From NCBI GenBank assembly GCA_017409405.1, contig JAFQSU010000068.1:1-35875 (forward strand): a stretch of 35,875 bases of DNA. The letters run 5' to 3'. This DNA is from Oscillospiraceae bacterium. Lineage in GTDB: Bacteria > Bacillota > Clostridia > Oscillospirales > JAAYXM01. Positions 23,420 through 30,378 of this stretch are shown here, piece after piece. Both the position numbers and the translations under genes were made by a program. The notes beneath the pieces are model-generated. The model worked only from the letters and a program-made list of their open reading frames with translations, was not told the origin of the DNA and searched no databases. Positions within the stretch are counted from its first letter, which is position 1. Each line of letters opens with the position of its first letter.

Positions 23420-23635
23420 ATGTGGATTTATGAGAAAAAATTACAGTACCCCGTAAAGATAAAAAAGCCTAACCCCGCAGCTGCAAAGATAATAATCACT
23501 CAGTTAGGTGGACCCGACGGTGAGCTTAACGCTTCTATGCGCTATTTAAACCAGCGCTATTCCATGCCCTACGATACCGCTAAAGGTATACTGACCGATG
23601 TAGGTACATCGTGTTTTTTGAGGTACCCAAATTAA
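23420..23635 (+). pseudogene. cotJC: cotJC, 5' part only, interrupted by an integrated element
   Basis: The first 62 codons match CotJC, a manganese-catalase-like coat protein of about 190-200 residues: MWIYEKKLQYPVKI, IITQLGGPDGELNASMRYL, then AKGILTDVGT. In intact CotJC the next residues are EELAH and the rest of the ferritin-like fold; here the frame runs into SCFLRYPN and stops. All metal ligands beyond this point are missing, so this form cannot be catalytic. The break coincides with the 3' end of a serine recombinase gene on the other strand. If the element excises precisely, the full gene would be restored; the remainder is not in this window. Confidence 0.88.
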
Positions 23636-25205
23636 AATCGCCCGAAAGTGCTGATTTTGCAACGATTTTCCAGCGAAACGGCATCAGGTTTAAATACACT
23701 TCCATATCCTCTCTGGAGTTAACAACTATCTTATCGAGGATGTATTTGTAGAAATTTTCGTCTTGTTTCACGCCGTCAAATACGCTTTTTATGTGTGCTC
23801 GGATATCCTGCACGGCAGCCTGCAAATCGTATGTAGTCCCTTTTTTCTTTTCAAGCTCTCGGATTCTCTTTTCAAGTGCTTTTATGTTTTTTGCATATTC
23901 CTCCTTTCGTGTTCGGTATTCTTCTTTTGTTAAATCACCTCCTAAATATAAATCAAGAAGCATATCACTTTTTCTGCGGTGCTCTTCTAACTTTTGCCCA
24001 ATCTTCTCGGTATCGTCCTCAAACTCAAGATTCTGCTTGAGAACGATCGCAAGGATGTCGCAAAGCTCGTTTGTAATTTTATCCTTATCCACATCCACGC
24101 ACGCCATAACCTGAGCCAGAATCGCCATAAAATCCTTTTCGCTTATCTGACAGTTTAAATCACACCCGACTTCGTTTCCTGCCTTGTCGATATGCTTTTT
24201 ACCTTGCGTGGAGTGCGTGTTGCAGTGCCAACCTTTATAGGGAGTTGGACCGTTCTTGCGCTTATACTTTGCCGAAAATGAACTTCCGCAGTGTCCGCAC
24301 TTTATCTTACCCGATAGCGGATAACGATTCGTGTGCTGTGAACGAACTTCTTCCGACGGTCTGTTCTTGTCCAGTATGTATTGCGCCTCGTCCCACATCT
24401 CACGGTCGATAATCGGCTCGTGGTGGTTTGGGAGAAATGACTTTTCTTCTTCACCGTTGTTGTATGTCTTTTCGTGAGTGAGAAAGTCCTTTGTAACGGT
24501 CTTTTTCTGCAGCAGATCACCGCAGTATTTCTCATTTCGCAGGATTTTCAGAATGGTGGTATTAGACCATGTACTGTTACCGTTTAAGGTTTTAATACCC
24601 TCTTCACGAAGCTCTCGGGCAATCGTGCAGGTACCCTTGTGCTCACGCACGAACTTGTGATAAATCAGCCGCACGATTTCCGCCCCCTTCTCGTTTATGT
24701 ACATCTTGCCGCCTATAACGTTGTAGCCAAGAAGGGAGCGACCGAAAACAACGCCTTTTTCCATTTGCTGAAATTGTCCCCACTTTACTCGTTTGGAGAT
24801 TTTTCGGCTCTCTTCCTGAGCAAAGGAAGCCATCATAGTAAGACGAAATTCACCGTCCTGATCAAGGGTGTTTATGTTGTCGAGGATAAAATACACACCC
24901 ACGCCGACTCTCAGCAGATTTCGGGTATATTCAAGAGTATCAACCGTGTTTCTCGCAAAACGGCTGACCTCTTTGGTGAGAATCAGGCTGAATTTGCCGA
25001 GGTGGGCATCCGCTATCATCTTCTGAAATGCCTTTCGCTTTTTTGTGTTCGTTCCGCTTAAGCCCTCATCGGCATAAATCTCGTAAAGCTCCCAGTCGGG
25101 GTTACGCTTTATCTCTTGCTCGAAATATCGCTTCTGACTCTCAAAAGAGTTCATCTGGTCATCCTTGTCCGTCGATACTCGGCAATATGCTGCTACATAA
25201 ATCAT
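23580..25205 (-). CDS. Large serine recombinase (site-specific integrase)
   Basis: This 541-residue protein has the serine-recombinase catalytic domain (2-140; Ser11 in AAYCRVSTD; DEGLSGTN; EVSRFARN), the recombinase domain (about 155-260), a zinc ribbon (Cys303, Cys306, Cys328, Cys348/352) and a coiled coil (395-456), the full layout of large serine integrases. It would cut and join attP and attB with a 2-base overlap, and reverse this with a directionality factor. It sits at the very end of the element, convergent with cotJC. Its last eight codons and stop are supplied by cotJC sequence (23580-23606). GGAGGAATAAC precedes the ATG. Confidence 0.93.
   Translation of the reverse strand: MIYVAAYCRVSTDKDDQMNSFESQKRYFEQEIKRNPDWELYEIYADEGLSGTNTKKRKAFQKMIADAHLGKFSLILTKEVSRFARNTVDTLEYTRNLLRVGVGVYFILDNINTLDQDGEFRLTMMASFAQEESRKISKRVKWGQFQQMEKGVVFGRSLLGYNVIGGKMYINEKGAEIVRLIYHKFVREHKGTCTIARELREEGIKTLNGNSTWSNTTILKILRNEKYCGDLLQKKTVTKDFLTHEKTYNNGEEEKSFLPNHHEPIIDREMWDEAQYILDKNRPSEEVRSQHTNRYPLSGKIKCGHCGSSFSAKYKRKNGPTPYKGWHCNTHSTQGKKHIDKAGNEVGCDLNCQISEKDFMAILAQVMACVDVDKDKITNELCDILAIVLKQNLEFEDDTEKIGQKLEEHRRKSDMLLDLYLGGDLTKEEYRTRKEEYAKNIKALEKRIRELEKKKGTTYDLQAAVQDIRAHIKSVFDGVKQDENFYKYILDKIVVNSREDMEVYLNLMPFRWKIVAKSALSGDFNLGTSKNTMYLHRSVYL
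23600..23630. other. Candidate attachment-site junction in cotJC
   Basis: CotJC coding similarity ends at GTAGGTAC (23600-23607). GGTAC occurs again at 23622-23626. The crossover should lie within this stretch; the exact 2-base core cannot be set without the other junction. Confidence 0.55.
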
Positions 25206-25229
25206 GTTATTCCTCCTTCCGTTTAGATT

Positions 25230-25445
25230 TTACTTTGCGTTGTTCTGAGCCGCAAAACTTTCCCGGTTTTGATTTTTCTTTTCCAAAAGAGCCAAAGCCG
25301 CTTCATATTGCCTGAAGTTAAGCTTTTTGTTTTCATAAAGAGCAAGAAGCATTGCTTTCTGAAGCTCAAGGGTGAATGCGGTGTTTGCATCAAGGTCTTT
25401 CGCATCTGTAAAAATCTGCCATTTTGACTCGTTCATATTCTCCAC
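25230..25445 (-). CDS. Small 71-residue protein before the serine recombinase
   Basis: The protein is charged and helical: MENMNESKWQIFTDAK, then LELQKAMLLALYENKKLNFRQYEAALALLEKK, resembling the short-C-terminal-helix pattern seen in small proteins encoded next to recombinases. GTG 25445 is preceded by AGGAGG (25454-25459) at the right distance. It ends 24 bases before the recombinase start and is probably co-transcribed. A directionality factor or recombinase helper is a guess from position; no family is claimed. Confidence 0.7.
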   Translation of the reverse strand: MENMNESKWQIFTDAKDLDANTAFTLELQKAMLLALYENKKLNFRQYEAALALLEKKNQNRESFAAQNNAK

Positions 25446-25982
25446 AAAGCAACGCCTCCTTCCTTGGGTTGATATAAAGTGAATCTGATACGTTTATTTA
25501 GTTTTAGACGAGAAAAATTTTCGTCGATAAAGGCAAAAGCACAGCTAATACTTTTGTATTGGCGAGCATTTTAACGCATAGCGGCGGAAATTTAGCCGTA
25601 TAAAACCGTGTCGCGATTTGCTTTGTATCAACCATTATATTCAAAGTCGCTTGTACAATATGAGCTATAAGAATCGGAGATGTGCGGCAACCACATCCAT
25701 AGGAATTTCACTTTCCCGGCATCCGCCCGGACTGCATTCATTGCTTGCGACGGCGTTCACAATTCGCCTTTGGGCTCGTTTTGCCTTATTGGCAAAAGCA
25801 TCGCTTTTCAGGCGATTGCTCTCTTTTCCCACAAAACAGGTTTTGCGGGAGCCCTGAATTGTTATCCGCTCGAACTGTGACTATGCAGAAGTATCATTAT
25901 CTGTTTCCGATTGCACCCGTTGGTGCGTTATACTGCAACGCCGTTATCTTGCGCGCTTTCTTTGTCAAGGTGTATCTTACGC

Positions 25983-26200
25983 TGTTATCATAGCAGTGAA
26001 AGGTTGCTTCACACCGTACCTTTTAGAAAAATATTTTGTATGGTCATCATAACAGTGAAACCACCCAGTATTCGGTGGGTTTCTAAAAATTTTTTTGAAA
26101 AAGTTTTCGACATTTTTTGCGAAATGACTTCATCTATTGTCATCATAACAGCCAAAGGTAACAAAAACGTATACCTTTGAAAAAATAATTTAAAAATTTT
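25983..26200. repeat. Three tandem hairpin repeats
   Basis: Units at 25983-26036, 26043-26096 and 26139-26191 share GT(T/C)ATCATA(A/G)CAG, then a hairpin with different but still self-complementary arms (AAAGGT/ACCTTT, GAAACCACC/GGTGGGTTTC, CAAAGGTA/TATACCTTTG), then an A-rich/T-rich tail. Starts are 60 and 96 bases apart. Confidence 0.7.
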
Positions 26201-26344
26201 TATCCCTGATTTTATTAAACCAAATTCTTCTCCAAAACCTTAAGATTTGAACCAAAATTTTTTATTCCGTAAAAACCCTCTCAATAATCACCAGAAAAAA
26301 CGGCGATTTTTGAACCCCCTTTTTGAAAAGTTTACAAAATGTTC

Positions 26345-26426
26345 ATTAAGCGAAATTAGACAAAAAGATACAAAACCACACCTTTCTGCAAATTTCGAGC
26401 ACAAAAAAAGACCGGCATAACCGGTC
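26345..26426. repeat. Direct repeat DR1 (82 bp), flanking the cassette
   Basis: It aligns with DR2 (28177-28259) at about 77 of 83 positions with one single-base gap. It starts ATTAAGCGAAATT and ends with the GACCGG/CCGGTC terminator. Similarity continues weakly to GTGCTCT near the HhH gene stop codon, after an extra 30-base hairpin found only in DR1. Confidence 0.9.
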
Positions 26427-26461
26427 ACTAAAAAGAAAAGCGACTGACTAAAGTCAGCCGC
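26403..26461 (-). terminator. Tandem terminators after the HhH gene
   Basis: Reading the minus strand, GCGGCTGACT/AGTCAGTCGC (26440-26461) is followed by TTTTCTTTTT, and then GACCGG/CCGGTC (26410-26426) is followed by TTTTTTT. Two consecutive terminators isolate the cassette. Confidence 0.9.
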
Positions 26462-26475
26462 AAACGGTGCTCTTT

Positions 26476-27159
26476 TTATCTCTCCACAGACCAAAGAACC
26501 ATATCTATTTTCCGTGGTGTCCAAAAATCTGTATGGAATTTATTGTTTAGTTCATCTGCTTTTTCTTTAAGAATTTTTATTAATAATGTGCCTTCCTTAT
26601 TCTTTATAGCATCTAAGTTTATTCTTGCAAGTTCAGCTCTGTATTTTACACCATCAATCTTCAAAAGTGATTTTACAAGGAACTTATCCACCGTACCAAA
26701 GTGAGCCGGAAACAATATAGCCAACAAACCGCTTGCTCCTGCAATACCTAAACCTTTAATTTGCGAAGCAATTTGTAAACATTTGCTAATGTCGTTATGA
26801 TCAGCGGAAAATAACTCAGCTTGTATTTTCGAAAGTTCTTCCAGCTTGTTTTCATCGATATATTTTCTTAAACTAATTCTTGTTGTAGCTAGGCGATTTT
26901 TGGCTGTGAATTTCCAAACAAAATACTTATCATATAAGAAATCATAAAAATCACGCACAGAAAGATTTTTAATCTGATATGCATCAACATTGGCTATGTA
27001 GCTATCTAATATCAATTCTCCAGAAGATAAAATGGCATAATAGTGTTCCAGTGCTTTTCTCCAATCAGATTCAGAACCGTTGTTCCATAAGTAATTGATG
27101 GAATCATTCTCCGTTTTTATCATAGATTTATTGTTGCGTACAAATCCACATCTGCTCAT
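26476..27159 (-). CDS. HhH-GPD-like DNA glycosylase-fold protein of unknown role
   Basis: The 227-residue protein has a helix-hairpin-helix of the DNA-glycosylase type at about 134-150 (IKGLGIAGASGLLAILFP), followed at the expected distance by VDKF (Asp158), where base-excision glycosylases have their catalytic Asp in VDTHV. The Lys that gives bifunctional glycosylases lyase activity is Ala here. The C terminus FWTPRKIDMVLWSVE resembles the end of uncharacterised HhH proteins. The N-terminal 120 residues are helical and unrecognised. It starts 6 bases after the zinc-ribbon gene and ends at tandem terminators, forming a closed two-gene unit. The sequence is AT-rich compared with the chromosomal genes to the left. 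Confidence 0.75.
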   Translation of the reverse strand: MSRCGFVRNNKSMIKTENDSINYLWNNGSESDWRKALEHYYAILSSGELILDSYIANVDAYQIKNLSVRDFYDFLYDKYFVWKFTAKNRLATTRISLRKYIDENKLEELSKIQAELFSADHNDISKCLQIASQIKGLGIAGASGLLAILFPAHFGTVDKFLVKSLLKIDGVKYRAELARINLDAIKNKEGTLLIKILKEKADELNNKFHTDFWTPRKIDMVLWSVER

Positions 27160-27165
27160 GGCATC

Positions 27166-27903
27166 TTACCACCCAATTTTAGTTTTATATTCTTCCGTCA
27201 ACTCAACATATCCACGTTTGTTGTTTACAATACCTGCCCACTCCATTATAGCAACAAGAATGAAAACAGGATCAAAAGTATATTCACCGTCTTTTTTGTT
27301 GTAATATTTTTTTCCTATAACGCCGACTATCGTATCGTCAGTACAGTTCGGTTCACCGAGTCTTGCGTTTCTTCCTGCACCTTTGCGTGCCTGTCCACCG
27401 TGTTGCATGAGCAATTCTGTTATATAGTCAAAAACTCGATACTCATATCTGACTTTATGAAGGGCAGTTTCCGAGCCAATAGAAATATCATCGGCATTAA
27501 CTTCAAAAAACTTGCCACTTGAAGTCTCAATATTAACAATTCCATCGCATTCCATAAATTTGCTTTTTATAATATCGGAAGCTTTTGTGCTCATTTTATT
27601 AACCGTCCATTCTGATGTGTCTTGCACTTGGTTATCAATAGATTTAATTTCTAATGCAACAAGCAAATCGTTCAATTTTCTTTTTACAAGCGGGTAAGAG
27701 ATACCAAGTGTGTCTTGAAGTAATTTCAGATTTCCTTGGCAGCGCAGGAATTCAAGCAGAAAACTATAGTTCTCGGAGCTTAATTTGTCAAATATGCTTT
27801 GCTCAAAATCATTTTTCAACTCTAAGCCACACTCGTTACAGTGCAAAGTAGTTATTTTTAAATTTGAATTACATACCGGACATTTTGAAATCATTTTATT
27901 CAT
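27166..27903 (-). CDS. DUF2089-like zinc-ribbon/HTH protein with unknown C-terminal domain
   Basis: The 245-residue protein has a zinc ribbon (C8xxC11 and C22xxC25 in KCPVCNS and HCNECG) and a helix-turn-helix (about 57-83, NLKLLQDTLGISYPLVKRKLNDLL), the layout of the DUF2089 family. The C-terminal half (about 150-236) is a distinct conserved-looking domain with HGGQARKGAGRNARLG and YTFDPVFILVAIMEWAG, which I do not recognise. ATG 27903 is preferred because it puts the zinc ribbon at the N terminus; an in-frame ATG at 27957 would add 18 residues. It is likely the DNA-binding partner or regulator of the HhH protein. Confidence 0.75.
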   Translation of the reverse strand: MNKMISKCPVCNSNLKITTLHCNECGLELKNDFEQSIFDKLSSENYSFLLEFLRCQGNLKLLQDTLGISYPLVKRKLNDLLVALEIKSIDNQVQDTSEWTVNKMSTKASDIIKSKFMECDGIVNIETSSGKFFEVNADDISIGSETALHKVRYEYRVFDYITELLMQHGGQARKGAGRNARLGEPNCTDDTIVGVIGKKYYNKKDGEYTFDPVFILVAIMEWAGIVNNKRGYVELTEEYKTKIGW

Positions 27904-27954
27904 ATTCACACCACTTTCTAAAATCCTCATATTTTTTCTAATGCTATAGTCTAC

Positions 27955-27964
27955 CAACTAGTTG
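27955..27964. promoter_or_regulatory. Palindrome in the leader of the zinc-ribbon gene
   Basis: CAACTAGTTG is a perfect 10-base palindrome about 50 bases before the start codon, a candidate operator for the gene's own HTH protein. It is only short, so this is weak. Confidence 0.35.
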
Positions 27965-28056
27965 AGAAAAACAATTTTTGTACAAACCTGCAGAAAGCAA
28001 CAAGTAATGTAAACACTATAACCCCTCCATGTATTATTTGGATTATCTGTAATACA

Positions 28057-28085
28057 AGAATAGCAAAAGTTAAAATAAAAGTCAA
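28057..28085 (-). promoter_or_regulatory. Strong SigA-type promoter of the two-gene cassette
   Basis: On the minus strand TTGACT (28080-28085) and TATTCT (28057-28062) are separated by 17 bases. It lies between DR2 and the zinc-ribbon gene, so the cassette between the direct repeats has its own promoter. The leader is about 150 bases long. Confidence 0.8.
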
Positions 28086-28176
28086 TACTTGTTTTAATAT
28101 TTTTAATTCCAGTTATCCTTTTGCATCATTGTGCAAAAAACAGCATTTTCGAATTTCTAAAACTTTCAAGAAAGCT

Positions 28177-28259
28177 ATTAAGCGAAATTCGACAAAAACA
28201 TACAAAACTACACCTTTCTACAAATTTCGAGCATAAAAAAAGACCGGCATTAACCGGTC
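28177..28259. repeat. Direct repeat DR2 (83 bp), flanking the cassette
   Basis: This is the second copy of the repeat at 26345-26426, with six differences including one gap. It lies upstream of the cassette promoter and downstream of the tRNA-like unit. Confidence 0.9.
28233..28259 (-). terminator. Terminator within DR2
   Basis: On the minus strand GACCGG/CCGGTC is followed by TTTTTTT. It would end the transcript carrying the tRNA-like sequence before the cassette promoter. Confidence 0.85.
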
Positions 28260-28339
28260 GTTAAAAAATGTGCTCTATAGTATCGCTGACAAGCTTAGCT
28301 ATCGGCAAAAATCGAGATTTGCAATATAAAGCAAGCAAT

Positions 28340-28363
28340 AATTTTGCCGATAACGGCAAAATT
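28340..28363. other. Perfect hairpin in the gap 28260-28440
   Basis: AATTTTGCCG and CGGCAAAATT pair around ATAA. No gene is seen in 28260-28440; the hairpin may be a terminator or a processing site. Confidence 0.5.
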
Positions 28364-28408
28364 TCACAAGCACAACATAAAAACAGAGGGTTATTAACTG
28401 TTTTGCTA

Positions 28409-28440
28409 GTTTGGCGCTGTCTGTTACAACAACGCCAAAC
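28409..28440 (-). terminator. Hairpin immediately after the tRNA-like sequence
   Basis: GTTTGGCG (28409-28416) pairs with CGCCAAAC (28433-28440). The following sequence is not strongly T-rich, so it may be a processing or stability element rather than a terminator. Confidence 0.45.
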
Positions 28441-28540
28441 TGGTGGGCGCTTGAGGAATCGAACCTCATGGCAACTATCCTTATATTTAATGCACCCCTA
28501 CGCTCTATCATCCTTTAAGCACATTTGTTTTACAACGCCC
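28441..28540 (-). tRNA. tRNA-like sequence, non-canonical (possibly decayed)
   Basis: On the minus strand a 100-base unit begins GGGCGTT and ends AGCGCCC-A-CCA, giving a 7-bp acceptor stem and an encoded CCA end. The T arm is perfect (TGAGG-TTCGATT-CCTCA). A D-arm-like GCTT/GAGC stem with GG in its loop is present, but it is displaced by about 13 extra bases after the acceptor strand. No standard anticodon stem can be formed in the 33 bases between D and T arms, so no amino acid can be assigned. A GTTTGGCG/CGCCAAAC hairpin follows directly (28409-28440). Confidence 0.5.
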
Positions 28541-28711
28541 AGTATAGCCAGTAGGTACCAACCCAAAAGCGCCGATTAAAGTTATATAAGCCACTCTAAT
28601 CAAATCCTTTCCCATAAGATTGAACTTAATTTTAAATCCATTTCTGAATTCTTTGGTAGCTACAAACGTTACATTGGAAATCAAGATTGTAAAAGCACAG
28701 ACAAGGATCAC
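28508..28711 (-). CDS. Doubtful small hydrophobic reading frame (67 codons)
   Basis: A GTG-started frame encodes a peptide with two hydrophobic stretches (ILVCAFTILISNVTFVA and YITLIGAFGLVPTGY), but it has no clear ribosome binding site and its last 11 codons overlap the 5' part of the tRNA-like sequence. It could be a remnant of a membrane protein cut by insertion of the tRNA-like unit. It is listed because it fills most of the 28541-28729 gap. Confidence 0.25.
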   Translation of the reverse strand: MILVCAFTILISNVTFVATKEFRNGFKIKFNLMGKDLIRVAYITLIGAFGLVPTGYTGRCKTNVLKG

Positions 28712-28729
28712 TATTAATATAACATACTA

Positions 28730-29365
28730 CTATTTAAATGCATCTTTAATATCATTGATAAAAAATCCAAGTAAATTTCCTTTTTTAACTTTTTTTAATC
28801 CAAGATCCTTTCTCATTTCATTCATTATCTGTTCCATCAAGAATAAGTTTTCCTTACCTGCATCGGGGTTGGCTCCGTTTTCGCGAAATTTAACCCATTT
28901 TTTTGCAACAGTTGGAGATCCCCATAATGTAATTTGCTTTGAAAATTTTAATAAATCTTCAATCATCTGTTCTTGAGAATAACTATCAGGGAATTTAGCG
29001 TTTTGTTGTATTTTATATACCATATCTACAAATTCGCCATATGGCTTCTCTCTTTTTTGAGCAAGGTATTCCTGCCTGTTTTTTCTATAATCAATAATTT
29101 TTGATATAATAGAACTAATTATCACACCGACTATTGATACAGCTCCGGTTATGAGAGCTACTATCACTACAGCGTCCAGCCTTGAAGCTAAATTTGACAA
29201 TATAGAAATGAATGCAGAAAATCCTTTGTATAAATAACGGAAAAACCAGTTCAAAAAACACATTCCCAACACAATAACAGCTATTACAATTAACAATCCC
29301 AAACAGACATTGAGTTTAGGGTGTTTTTCTGCAAAACTGATGTTCGTATTTTTATCTCTTGACAT
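28730..29365 (-). CDS. Uncharacterised protein with two membrane segments
   Basis: The 211-residue protein has two hydrophobic segments at about 18-45 and 65-88, then a basic, helical cytoplasmic part with DYRKNRQEYLAQKREKPYGEFVDMVY, ITLWGSPTVAKKWVKFREN and MEQIMNEMRKDLGL. This arrangement is common in uncharacterised proteins from genomic islands and plasmids; I do not recognise a named family. It is AT-rich, 38 bases downstream of the flavin-reductase gene, with GAAAGGG in front of the ATG. A membrane-acting accessory or immunity role is possible but not shown. Confidence 0.7.
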   Translation of the reverse strand: MSRDKNTNISFAEKHPKLNVCLGLLIVIAVIVLGMCFLNWFFRYLYKGFSAFISILSNLASRLDAVVIVALITGAVSIVGVIISSIISKIIDYRKNRQEYLAQKREKPYGEFVDMVYKIQQNAKFPDSYSQEQMIEDLLKFSKQITLWGSPTVAKKWVKFRENGANPDAGKENLFLMEQIMNEMRKDLGLKKVKKGNLLGFFINDIKDAFK

Positions 29366-29403
29366 AATTTAAAACCCTTTCGACAACTGTTTTATTTTAC
29401 AAA

Positions 29404-29964
29404 CTATTTCAATTTCTTCCCATCGTTAAATGCTTGTCCAACCACTTCGCCGAGTTTGCGATAGGTATGGTGTACCGGGTCGTAGGTGATGGGACTAAAT
29501 TTATTTAGGTCGATTTTGCCATTATCGTCGAGGATTTGCTCGTCTGCACAGACATTTACGATTTCGCCGACAAGGCGACAGGTTTCTTCATCATAGCTGA
29601 TGAGCTTGCATTCAAGTGCCATCGGCAGTTCGTCAAAAAGCGGAGCATCGACAAACTCACTCTTCGTTGTGTGCCAACCTGCTTTTTCTATTTTATCAGG
29701 CTCGTTGTTACCTGAAACAATGCCGACATAATCGCAAGCGACAACATTCTCCGCATCTGCGATACTTACGGTAAACGCACCACGAGCAACAACATTCTTT
29801 GCGGTCTTGTGTCCGTCATCAACACAGATAGAAATCTCCTTTTCCTCGCTGATACCACCCCAAACGGCATTCATCGCATTCGGCATTCCGTTCTCATCAT
29901 ATGTACCGATAATCAGCACCGGCATCGGATATAAAATCGCCTTTGCTCCAAAATTCTTTCTCAT
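29404..29964 (-). CDS. Flavin reductase family protein (FMN-binding split barrel)
   Basis: The 186-residue protein has the split-barrel pattern of flavoredoxin-like reductases: YPMPVLIIGTYDENGMPNAMNAVWGG at the N terminus, the K-T-x-x-N segment HKTAKNVVARGAFTVSI, and LECKLISYDEETCRLVGEIVNV. These proteins bind FMN and pass electrons from NAD(P)H or other donors; the partner is unknown. It is the penultimate gene in a long same-strand series with thiol-related genes. Confidence 0.88.
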   Translation of the reverse strand: MRKNFGAKAILYPMPVLIIGTYDENGMPNAMNAVWGGISEEKEISICVDDGHKTAKNVVARGAFTVSIADAENVVACDYVGIVSGNNEPDKIEKAGWHTTKSEFVDAPLFDELPMALECKLISYDEETCRLVGEIVNVCADEQILDDNGKIDLNKFSPITYDPVHHTYRKLGEVVGQAFNDGKKLK

Positions 29965-29991
29965 AACAAATTCCCCTTTACAAAACTAAAT

Positions 29992-30360
29992 TCAATACCA
30001 CGCCGCCATGCCTTCTGACGGGAATTTCCCTCTTGATTCATACATTTCATCTATTTTTTCTATAGCATGTTGTGCATATTTATAATATTCGATATCATCC
30101 TTTGCTGAAGGCCATTCTTCCTCAGTTATCTCAGGACGACCTTCCTCTATGCGCATACGATTAGCATCATCACGTAACTCATTAATCTCAGCTGCAGTAT
30201 GTTTTACATAAAAATCATTTTCAGCGGGAATAATTTCTTTAATTTGCATTTTAATAATATCGATAATTATAATACCCGGCTTATTGTCTTTCTTTCCCTC
30301 AGGATAATATTCATATTTAACCTCTGTTGCATTTTCTGAATGCAAAGTGAATATAACCAT
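29992..30360 (-). CDS. Uncharacterised acidic 122-residue protein
   Basis: The protein is soluble and acidic, with a beta-rich first half (KYEYYPEGKKDNKPGIIIIDI) and a helical second half (EINELRDDANRMR, DDIEYYKYAQHAIEKIDEMYE). No family is recognised. The gene lies 18 bases after the Spx/ArsC-like gene and 27 bases before the flavin-reductase gene, so it belongs to the same transcript. Confidence 0.7.
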   Translation of the reverse strand: MVIFTLHSENATEVKYEYYPEGKKDNKPGIIIIDIIKMQIKEIIPAENDFYVKHTAAEINELRDDANRMRIEEGRPEITEEEWPSAKDDIEYYKYAQHAIEKIDEMYESRGKFPSEGMAAWY

Positions 30361-30378
30361 TATTTCCCCACCTTTGTT

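Larger units (their letters stand above)
25446..26428. other. About 1 kb of non-coding sequence in the element
   Basis: No convincing gene was found on either strand. The left half has several short hairpins, for example TTTTGCC/GGCAAAA around TTATT near 25780, GCATCGC/GCGATTGC near 25800-25820 and GACGA/TCGTC near 25507-25524. The right half carries three tandem hairpin repeats (25983-26200). The content is compatible with an origin of transfer, recombination accessory sites or a regulatory leader, but nothing decides this. Confidence 0.6.

Noticed and set aside
25618..25993. Three overlapping plus-strand reading frames in the non-coding stretch
   Set aside because: They overlap one another in different frames, have no ribosome binding sites and cover hairpin-rich DNA.
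25983..26200. Possible CRISPR array
   Set aside because: There are only three units, spacing is irregular (60 and 96 bases), the variable parts are self-complementary hairpins and no cas gene is present.
28549..28575. GTAGGTAC at 28551 as the matching attachment site of the element
   Set aside because: Only eight bases match the junction in cotJC, which can occur by chance in 12 kb, and no cotJC coding sequence follows it.
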